DNA of 64,000 nucleotides from Pontibacter sp. G13. Its GTDB lineage: Bacteria; Bacteroidota; Bacteroidia; J057. Position 1 is the stretch's first letter. Each line of letters opens with the position of its first letter. The stretch lies in assembly GCF_031851795.1 (NCBI RefSeq), contig NZ_CP134696.1, forward strand, positions 5,146,001 to 5,210,000, written 5' to 3'. The position numbers and the translations under genes are program-made. The notes under the pieces were generated by a model that saw nothing but the letters and a program-made list of their open reading frames with translations, was not told the origin of the DNA and did no database searches. Of this stretch, positions 46,601 through 52,475 are shown one piece after another.

Positions 46601-46815
46601 CTATAGGCTTTGCTTCCCTTGCCGCGTCTTTTTTTGCGAGATTCCTGAATCGTATCAAACTCTGTGGTAATGGTGTCTAGCTCTACTTGGGCTTTTTCAT
46701 CCAGTTCTAGACGTTGGGTCAGCAATTCCAATGCGCCTTCGATCTGGTCTGAATCGAGCATTTTGCGGAGTTCTGATTGGTAGGAGGCAAGGGGGGAGTT
46801 GGGAGATTCAGCCAT
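43612..46815 (-). CDS. KAP-family P-loop NTPase with N-terminal effector-associated-like domains and TPRs
   Basis: 1067 residues. Residues 11-90 and 135-210 are two similar helical modules (IEGALELLTQRLELDEKAQ; LDEALIELLDYLPG followed by YNKKFYQEGLLTREDYIRNQ). They resemble the EAD11-type effector-associated domains of bacterial conflict systems. A disordered linker (215-280) and TPR-like helices (285-430) follow. The KAP NTPase starts near 465: Walker A in GILAPWGQGKTT (493-504), the KAP block FNPWKY (561-566), a membrane helix (about 617-643) between the Walker motifs as in KAP proteins, and Walker B in VIFIDDLDRCSPKKV (720-734). KAP proteins are thought to organise membrane-bound complexes. 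The EAD assignment is my inference; the NTPase is secure. It heads a three-gene row. Confidence 0.88.
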   Translation of the reverse strand: MAESPNSPLASYQSELRKMLDSDQIEGALELLTQRLELDEKAQVELDTITTEFDTIQESRKKRRGKGSKAYSYQREQVRGKLKDWLGKWTEADVQTYSSFPNAQHPETVGIVPPDYSDKDYQIFLSVIPKFSGLIREADPEHLDEALIELLDYLPGESELGNDFFGLKVDNDYNKKFYQEGLLTREDYIRNQRLIKASLLDMFAYWEQVISKGSEAGITKPAHKLPEGFSNLVGGNDHSSQATQKAPSDTFDIEDFPNISAETESTDYSQAAPESAEMDPIEEIDLRLLSVQAPDDRANLLIDRAEFWMEADKLDEAIADIQDALGHSHRPIIWKRAIRNYHELGQESLAALAEESLEAIQQLGPSPGPIEQFGMLTRQAQMHLEAKSNIAIIGKFLTDAEQIATLPTQYEQLADLYEQLGESDQAEQMRLNSLKPEPRHTSASPDSNQLFETQTKLHSDQWARKDWLGYRNYAKPIADIIADKASFPPLTVGILAPWGQGKTTLMRYIQDEIAARREKEIVQEEAEPTPVKGTTIASWLSKKGHFELDANTQLEYPVIWFNPWKYHSTDQIYAGMAHAIITGLVDHLPNAWTKQEFWLALQYKRLDLPKMRRELLQYLILKLAPWALISAVSAVAMLLMLTKNSLAADWRMTIPGLTGALSFAKGIQSYLKHQSASLTEYIKPYLTQPNYEERLGNFHHVEEDLERVFDLLVHKDAPAVIFIDDLDRCSPKKVVEVIEAINLMMNAKYNHKCYFVIGMDGQVVAASLDAAYSQIQGNLSSRELRLGSVGWYFLDKFIQLPVFIPTLNDEEKAYFLKQMFQPKVGPTEEVPNPTQKIKARSKPEQERIKKQAAAILHASQDLQENVRAAAEQSFSMEEVDAMVLEVALEENKDSQEIRDEIRRFAPFLDPSPRSLKRFANMLRYYSALQILRKTKGDPMASTTALAKWLTISLRWPQMVRWIQWEEEDGWIQTNNSEEKAQWIDSLAEGFRAQVPASLQSNLGQSSTRKQAMIELYELWKGYIQAQDDSHKIPERIRWLLDKDLLEILWFFPQASTRLFRALVCNIW

Positions 46816-46919
46816 GCGAGTCGAGTGGGGAAATTCGAATGATTCCGATGAATGGAATAATAGCGAATAATCCCGTCAAATCGTATAGAAATTTCCAGCT
46901 TTTGGATTTCTCGGCGAAC

Positions 46920-48461
46920 TCAATAAGCTTCCGCGCGCCATCCTTCCAACCCTTTCAGCTCGGTGGAGAAATTGATTCCTACAGCGATCAATTCCTTTCC
47001 GCTTTCCTTGAACCGATCGAGATACCGACGATCGCGAATCTGTTGAAGCGCGGCATCGATGGACTGGTCGAGCTTGAATTCCAGACAATAGACATGGGTA
47101 TCGGTCTGGACAATGGCGTCCGCTCTCCCTCGGCTGGTATTGACTTCGCTTTCGATGAATACCCCTAGATAATAGTACACCAAATGGATGATGGCGTGGT
47201 AGAATTTTTCGGTCTGACTGTGGAGGTGATAGGGGAGCTGGGAGAGCATTTGACCCGTGAGATTCATCGCAGTATCTAGATCTTGTACGTTGAATGCATG
47301 ACTGATTTTCACCACCAATGGAGCAGCCAATGAATGACTCGTTTGGCTAAAAGCACCCATGAGATGCTCGGTAAATGCTTTCTTGACTTCTTGATTAGGG
47401 TACCCTAGCTTGAAAAGCTGAGTCTCGGGGTCTTCGGAAAGGATGGTCAAATATCCCGTTTGAAACATCAAGGAAATTAAATTCATCTGCTCTCCGATCG
47501 CAAAAGATTCGAAGGTGGATTCCCCGACTTCCACCTGATCAATTTCATATAGCTCTTGCCCTTTGAGCGCTCCAATCAAGAAACTGGGCGTTGCGGTGGT
47601 AAACCAGTATCGGGCAAATCGATTCGAAGAAAATAAGGAAAGCGTCCCAAACGGATTGTACACCCGCTCCTTTCCCAGCCACCAATATCCGTTGTACCAC
47701 TCCTGAATCTTGTCCATGCAGGCGTCGAAAGTCAGGGAATTGGCCGCTGCCAATGCGGTAATTCGGTCGGAGAAATAGGTGATGAGCTCTGCTCGGGTAT
47801 ATCCCAGCAAGGTCCCGTAGGCAGGATGCAGCGTGAGGTCTGTCAGATTATTGAGGTCCGAGAAGATGCTGACCTTGGAAAATTTGGATACGCCCGTAAT
47901 GAAGACCAATTCCCAGCTGGCATCGAGATCCTTGACGACCGAGTAGAAGGTCTTCATGGTCCGCTGATTGGCTAGGGCTTGATCGAGATCCTCGCCGAGG
48001 TAGTCGATGATGGGTTTGTCGTATTCATCGATGAGGAGGACAACTCGCCCATATCGCTGGGCGAGGGTGGTGGTCAACTCCCTGAATGTGGTGGACAGCT
48101 CCTGAGTTTGAAGCTCCAAACCGTATGCTTTGGCAATCTCCTCCATTCGGGCTTTGAGCCCCGCTTCCAACCCTGTTTCGCGATAGGCGATACTCGCAAA
48201 AGGAATATGGATCACCGGATTCGTTCGGGACCAATCCCATCGATCCTCGATCCACAAGCCTTCGAAAAGGTGCTGATTTCCCCCGTACAATTCCCTCAGC
48301 GTATTCACGAGCAGAGATTTCCCAAACCTCCGAGGACGAGAGAGAAAGTAATATTTCCCTTCGGTCACCATACGGTGGATGGTCTCTGTCTTGTCGACAT
48401 AGACGTGATTGCCTTCGATCAACGTGGCAAAGTCCTGAATACCGAGTGGGAGTTTCTTCAT
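46920..48461 (-). CDS. AAA-ATPase-like / PD-(D/E)XK nuclease protein (DUF1703 family), copy 1
   Basis: 513 residues. The ATPase part (1-270) opens with LPLGIQDFATLIEGNHVYVD, has the family's P-loop FLSRPRRFGKSLL and Walker B VVLLIDEYDKPI, and continues with ITGVSKFSKVSIFSDLNNL. The C-terminal nuclease-like part (about 410-513) has GRADAIV and CLEFKL, the D and ExK of the PD-(D/E)XK core. Residues about 273-398 form a variable region that differs strongly from copy 2. This family is greatly expanded in Bacteroidota and its biological role is not established. It may act in DNA cleavage linked to mobile elements or defence. Confidence 0.9.
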   Translation of the reverse strand: MKKLPLGIQDFATLIEGNHVYVDKTETIHRMVTEGKYYFLSRPRRFGKSLLVNTLRELYGGNQHLFEGLWIEDRWDWSRTNPVIHIPFASIAYRETGLEAGLKARMEEIAKAYGLELQTQELSTTFRELTTTLAQRYGRVVLLIDEYDKPIIDYLGEDLDQALANQRTMKTFYSVVKDLDASWELVFITGVSKFSKVSIFSDLNNLTDLTLHPAYGTLLGYTRAELITYFSDRITALAAANSLTFDACMDKIQEWYNGYWWLGKERVYNPFGTLSLFSSNRFARYWFTTATPSFLIGALKGQELYEIDQVEVGESTFESFAIGEQMNLISLMFQTGYLTILSEDPETQLFKLGYPNQEVKKAFTEHLMGAFSQTSHSLAAPLVVKISHAFNVQDLDTAMNLTGQMLSQLPYHLHSQTEKFYHAIIHLVYYYLGVFIESEVNTSRGRADAIVQTDTHVYCLEFKLDQSIDAALQQIRDRRYLDRFKESGKELIAVGINFSTELKGLEGWRAEAY

Positions 48462-48542
48462 GGAGAAATATCTAGCAACAAGATAGGGATTTTCCGAGCT
48501 TATCGAGCGGGAGCCATGCGCTCTACCCGGACTTGGATGAAC

Positions 48543-50081
48543 TCAATAAGCTTCCGCGCGCCATCCATCCAATCCTTTCAGCTCGGTGGAGAAATTGATT
48601 CCTACAGCGATCAATTCCTTTCCGCTTTCCTTGAACCGATCGAGATACCGACGATCGCGAATCTGTTGAAGCGCGGCATCGATGGACTGGTCGAGCTTGA
48701 ATTCTAGGCAATAGACATGGGTATCGGTCTGTACAATGGCGTCGGCTCTCCCTCGGCTGGTATTGACTTCGCTTTCGATGAATACCCCTAGATAATAGTA
48801 CACCAGATGGATGACGGCGTGGTAGAATTTTTCGGTCTGACTGTGGAGGTGATAGGGGAGCTGGGAGAGCATTTGACCCGTGAGATTCATGACCTCATCA
48901 AGATCTCCCTGTGTGAATGCATCTTCTAATTGAAAAATCTTGGGCCGTACCCCAGATCTTTGAAATCCCGAAAACCCCGCTACCAAGTATTCTAAAAAAG
49001 ATTGTCGAACCTCTTCATTCGGATACCCCATCAAATATAACCCGCGGTCCGATTGCTCTAAAATCGTCAAATAGCCCGTTTGAAAAAGCAGGGAGGTCAT
49101 GTCAAAGGAGGGCCCTAAATCGAAGCTGTCAAACACGGTTCTGCTTACCCATGTCTTTCCTACATCATATACCACCTGTTCTTTTAACAGCTGAATCAGA
49201 AATGTCGGGGTTGCGGTAGTGAACCAATAATTCGTAAAGACCTGTTGTGCGAGCAACTGCAAGATCCCAAACGGATTGTACACCCGCTCCTTTCCCAGCC
49301 ACCAATATCCGTTGTACCACTCCTGAATCTTGTCCATGCAGGCGTCGAAAGTCAGGGAATTGGCCGCTGCCAATGCCGCAATTCGGTCGGAGAAATAGGT
49401 GATGAGCTCTGCTCGGGTATATCCCAGCAAGGTCCCGTAGGCAGGATGCAGCGTGAGGTCTGTCAGATTATTGAGGTCCGAGAAGATGCTGACCTTGGAA
49501 AATTTGGATACGCCCGTAATGAAGACCAATTCCCAGCTGGCATCGAGATCCTTGACGACTGAGTAGAAGGTCTTCATGGTCCGCTGATTGGCTAGGGCTT
49601 GATCGAGATCCTCGCCGAGGTAGTCAATGATGGGTTTGTCGTATTCATCGATGAGGAGGACAACTCGCCCATATCGCTGGGCGAGGGTGGTAGTCAACTC
49701 CCTGAATGTGGTGGACAGCTCCTGAGTTTGAAGCTCCAAACCGTATGCTTTGGCAATCTCCTCCATTCGGGCTTTGAGCCCCGCTTCCAACCCTGTTTCG
49801 CGGTAGGCGATACTCGCAAAAGGAATATGGATCACCGGATTCGTTCGGGACCAATCCCATCGATCCTCGATCCACAAGCCTTCGAAAAGGTGCTGATTTC
49901 CCCCGTACAATTCCCTCAGCGTATTCACGAGCAGAGATTTCCCAAACCTCCGAGGACGAGAGAGAAAGTAATATTTCCCTTCGGTCACCATACGGTGGAT
50001 GGTCTCCGTCTTGTCGACATAGACGTGATTGCCTTCGATCAACGTGGCAAAGTCCTGAATACCGAGTGGGAGTTTCTTCAT
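48543..50081 (-). CDS. AAA-ATPase-like / PD-(D/E)XK nuclease protein (DUF1703 family), copy 2
   Basis: 512 residues from the ATG at 50081, which matches the start of copy 1; the open frame extends upstream but only into the preceding gene's region. ATPase and nuclease motifs are the same as in copy 1 (RPRRFGKSLL, LLIDEYDKPI, GRADAIV, CLEFKL), with almost no amino-acid change outside the middle. The middle region (about residues 273-397) reads LAQQVFTNYWFTTATPTFL and VYDVGKTWVSRTVFDSFDLG and is only distantly similar to copy 1. It lies 38 bp downstream of the small 98-aa gene, probably one transcript. Confidence 0.9.
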   Translation of the reverse strand: MKKLPLGIQDFATLIEGNHVYVDKTETIHRMVTEGKYYFLSRPRRFGKSLLVNTLRELYGGNQHLFEGLWIEDRWDWSRTNPVIHIPFASIAYRETGLEAGLKARMEEIAKAYGLELQTQELSTTFRELTTTLAQRYGRVVLLIDEYDKPIIDYLGEDLDQALANQRTMKTFYSVVKDLDASWELVFITGVSKFSKVSIFSDLNNLTDLTLHPAYGTLLGYTRAELITYFSDRIAALAAANSLTFDACMDKIQEWYNGYWWLGKERVYNPFGILQLLAQQVFTNYWFTTATPTFLIQLLKEQVVYDVGKTWVSRTVFDSFDLGPSFDMTSLLFQTGYLTILEQSDRGLYLMGYPNEEVRQSFLEYLVAGFSGFQRSGVRPKIFQLEDAFTQGDLDEVMNLTGQMLSQLPYHLHSQTEKFYHAVIHLVYYYLGVFIESEVNTSRGRADAIVQTDTHVYCLEFKLDQSIDAALQQIRDRRYLDRFKESGKELIAVGINFSTELKGLDGWRAEAY

Positions 50082-50119
50082 GGAGAAATATCTAGCAACA
50101 AGATAGGGATTTTCCGAGC

Positions 50120-50416
50120 TTATCGAGCGGGAGCCATGCGCTCTACCCGGACTTGGATGCGGTCTGGAGTCCATTGATTGAGTTCCTCCTCCAAGAATAC
50201 CAGCGCCAAAGGATCTGTCGCAGGATTGGGGAGGTGAGCAAGAAACTCCACTTCCATCGGGAGGGACCACTTTTCCAATTCAGGCGAAAGTCCCTGCTTG
50301 AGGATTTCCAAGGTTTGTTGAACTTCTTCCTCGGAGATCATTTCCAATTTGAGGGAGTAGCGGATCTGGTGGGGATTCGTGCTGGGCAAGGGAGATTGGG
50401 GCGTCCAAAAGACCAT
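50120..50416 (-). CDS. small acidic hypothetical protein upstream of the DUF1703 pair
   Basis: 98 residues, no signal peptide or membrane segment. It contains IRYSLKLEMISEEEVQQTLE and FLEEELNQWTPDRIQVRVE and looks like a small alpha/beta protein. I do not recognise a family. An internal ATG at 50341 is an alternative start. Support comes from composition, the 38-bp distance to copy 2, and the presence of its 3' end as a remnant in the tandem duplication. It is plausibly co-transcribed with copies 2 and 1. Confidence 0.55.
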   Translation of the reverse strand: MVFWTPQSPLPSTNPHQIRYSLKLEMISEEEVQQTLEILKQGLSPELEKWSLPMEVEFLAHLPNPATDPLALVFLEEELNQWTPDRIQVRVERMAPAR

Positions 50417-50558
50417 AAAAAGTAGTTGTGATTCAGCGATTTGTGAAGAGAGGAGGGAAAGTTTTACACGATTCAGGAAAATCTATCCTCGCGCATTTGG
50501 AAAATCAATTCCAAAGATCGTCATTCGCGGCTCAATTTGATAAAACTAAGGTGTTTAC

Positions 50559-51158
50559 ATGAAGTTTGGACATATTCTGACAGTAAGTCTGACATTGTTT
50601 GCCATCATTGACATCTTGGGTTCCATACCGATTCTGTTGACGCTGCGCCAAAAACTTGGCCACATTCACTCGGAAAAAGCAACCCTCGTGTCAGCGGGCA
50701 TCATGATCCTGTTTTTGTTTGTAGGAGAATCCATCCTCAAACTCATCGGGATTGATACCGGCTCCTTCGCATTGGCGGGAGCAATTGTCATCTTTATCAT
50801 CGCGATGGAGATGATTCTCGGAATTGAATTTATGAAATCCAATCCGGAGGAGGAAACCGGGAGCATCGTTCCCATTGCATTCCCCCTGATCGCCGGAGCG
50901 GGAACATTGACGACCCTGATTTCCCTCAAAGCGGAGTATTCGACTTGGGAGATCATCATCGGGATTATCGTCAATCTCCTATTTGTATATCTCGTCCTCA
51001 AAAACACGGGCCGTCTCGAAAAGCTGTTTGGAAAGGCCGGTATCGGTGTTTTGCGCCGGGTGTTTGGGGTACTTCTACTGGCCATCGCCATCAAGCTGTT
51101 CAAAAACAATCTCTTTTCGGGATTGTCAGCTGAAACCTTGAGCATGTTGGCTGGCTAG
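50559..51158 (+). CDS. MarC-family integral membrane protein
   Basis: 199 residues with six hydrophobic segments. Family signatures: LTLFAIIDILGSIPILLTLR at the start, EMILGIEF, and IVPIAFPLIAGAGTLTTLIS in the middle (Pro and Gly in a broken membrane helix). The MarC/UPF0056 family has no proven substrate; the old link to multiple antibiotic resistance was withdrawn. It is monocistronic and ends at a terminator. Confidence 0.92.
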   Translation: MKFGHILTVSLTLFAIIDILGSIPILLTLRQKLGHIHSEKATLVSAGIMILFLFVGESILKLIGIDTGSFALAGAIVIFIIAMEMILGIEFMKSNPEEETGSIVPIAFPLIAGAGTLTTLISLKAEYSTWEIIIGIIVNLLFVYLVLKNTGRLEKLFGKAGIGVLRRVFGVLLLAIAIKLFKNNLFSGLSAETLSMLAG

Positions 51159-51180
51159 CTGGATTTCTTCACAAAATGCG

Positions 51181-51213
51181 AGGACTGGTTCATCTTGAGC
51201 TAGTCCTTTTTTT
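51181..51213 (+). terminator. intrinsic terminator of the MarC gene
   Basis: AGGACT and AGTCCT pair over a long loop and are followed by seven T, about 20 bp after the stop codon. Confidence 0.75.
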
Positions 51214-51233
51214 ATGGCGCTTGTTTCAGGATG

Positions 51234-51423
51234 AGTTGGGCGTGCCTCGGCGATGAGCATCTTGGATTGCTCTTGGCATGGAAAGTCGCCGAGTCAGGCT
51301 GTCCACGGGTCCGTTTCACTCCCGTCCTCCGCTGAAGGCTCCGGACCTCGCCCGCCTACACACAGGCCTCCCGAGGGGCTCGCCGTTACCATCCTTCACG
51401 CCGCACCAAGCCAACCGCACCTC
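51234..51423 (+). repeat. dispersed structured repeat, copy E (full length)
   Basis: Left hairpin GTGCCTCGGCGA and AGTCGCCGAGTCAGGCTGTC, then CACGGGTCCG, CTCCCGTCCTCCGCTGAAGG, CTCGCCGTTACCATCCTTCA and the right end CGCCGCACCAAGCCAACCGC. Closest to copy B. It lies between the convergent MarC and TetR genes and fills most of the 389-bp gap between the two terminators. Confidence 0.85.
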
Positions 51424-51492
51424 TTCAACATTCCCCCCGTGTACAAAAATTGAGTTGCCAAATACATCTGCTTTCCTGCGGACCGATAGCTA

Positions 51493-51530
51493 CAAAAAAA
51501 GCCCCTTCGACCGAGCATCGAAGGGGCTTT
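51493..51530 (-). terminator. intrinsic terminator of the TetR gene
   Basis: AAAGCCCCTTCGA and TCGAAGGGGCTTT form a 13-bp perfect stem. On the minus strand seven T follow, within 20 bp of the stop codon. Confidence 0.95.
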
Positions 51531-51547
51531 TGAGTGTTTGGAGCGAA

Positions 51548-52162
51548 TCAAGGTTTGCACTGCAACATATCCAGCATCGTATCCAGTGACTGATTCATGA
51601 GGGGGATCTGAATCTCTGGGGGGAACATTTTCATACGATCGCGGAGGTAGAGGGAGACCATGCCGTGGACATGAGACCAGACGGTGAAGGAAAGAACGCC
51701 CGGGTCCATGTCTCGAAGATACCCCTGATCGATCCCATCCTTGACGGTCTTTTCCAGTACATCGAAGGTCTCGAAGGCGCATTCCCAAGACTCTTCCTCA
51801 TGAATGGCATTCATCGGAGCACGAGCGATAAACATCAGATCGTAATACATCGGGTTTTCCATCCCAAACTGAATGTACCGCCGCCCCATATCTCTGAGCC
51901 GCTCAATCGGATGCTCGATCGGATCTGTTTTTCGGAGATTCTCGGCAAGTTGGTTGAATAACAGCTCGTGAATCTCGAAGAATAGATCGTCCTTATTTTT
52001 GAAGTATAGGTAGATCGTCGCTGGGCTGTACTCGATCCGATCAGCCACTTTCCGGATAGAGGTCTTGTCATACCCCAATTCCACAAACATCTCCTGCGCC
52101 GCCTGGATGATCTTGGTGCGCATTTCCTGTTTTTCCCGTGCTTTTCGTTCGGCAATTCCCAT
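51548..52162 (-). CDS. TetR-family transcriptional regulator
   Basis: 204 residues. The N-terminal helix-turn-helix is standard: RTKIIQAAQEMFVELGYDKT, SIRKVADRIEYSPATIYLYF, KNKDDLFFEI. The C-terminal ligand domain resembles the WHG-type tetracyclin repressor-like domain (SFTVWSHVHGMVSLYLRDRM). It is divergent from two MacB/FtsX-type permease genes, with a 13-bp palindrome (52199) between them, so control of itself and of the permeases is likely. Confidence 0.92.
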   Translation of the reverse strand: MGIAERKAREKQEMRTKIIQAAQEMFVELGYDKTSIRKVADRIEYSPATIYLYFKNKDDLFFEIHELLFNQLAENLRKTDPIEHPIERLRDMGRRYIQFGMENPMYYDLMFIARAPMNAIHEEESWECAFETFDVLEKTVKDGIDQGYLRDMDPGVLSFTVWSHVHGMVSLYLRDRMKMFPPEIQIPLMNQSLDTMLDMLQCKP

Positions 52163-52198
52163 GGTAGTCGCGATTAGTATTGCAATGTGTCAATTTAC

Positions 52199-52211
52199 TG
52201 AACATTGTTCA
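52199..52211. promoter_or_regulatory. candidate TetR operator
   Basis: TGAACATTGTTCA: perfect 5-bp arms around ATT, 37 bp upstream of the tetR start in the divergent region 52163-52475. Size and symmetry fit TetR sites. The site is seen; binding is inferred. Confidence 0.55.
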
Positions 52212-52439
52212 CTTAAAGAAACGCTGGTTACCCGTTTGAGGTTTTTGATTCCTGATCGGTACTATTGGGATACTCAAAAGGAATAAAACTGTACGAAATC
52301 GAACACCGATTGTAACGGTATCGTGCAGAAGGCATGGGCAAAATGGATGTGCATGAGGGCTATTTGGTTGTTTTTCAATGATTTGTCAAAGGGAACGGGA
52401 ATTGGATAGAAGAGGCAGTAACATTGGCACGCATGCATC

Positions 52440-52447
52440 TACCTTTG
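52440..52447 (+). promoter_or_regulatory. -7 box of the first permease gene
   Basis: TACCTTTG matches TAnnTTTG exactly, 28 bp before the permease ATG. No good TTTG lies at the expected distance upstream, so the promoter may be weak or need an activator. Confidence 0.45.
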
Positions 52448-52475
52448 CATAGGCCGCAAACCATACTCGAGACTC

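Larger units (their letters stand above)
46917..50160 (-). repeat. tandem duplication of about 1.62 kb with a divergent internal cassette
   Basis: Unit 1 (46917-48540) and unit 2 (48540-50160) each hold one DUF1703 gene. The outer parts are nearly identical: 46917-47267 against 48540-48890 (about eight differences by eye) and 47644-48540 against 49264-50160 (about seven differences in some 900 bp). The inner parts, 47268-47643 and 48891-49263, are strongly diverged. Unit 1 also carries the last codons of the 98-aa gene (ending in RVERMAPAR) as a remnant, which shows that the duplication began inside that gene. Confidence 0.9.
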
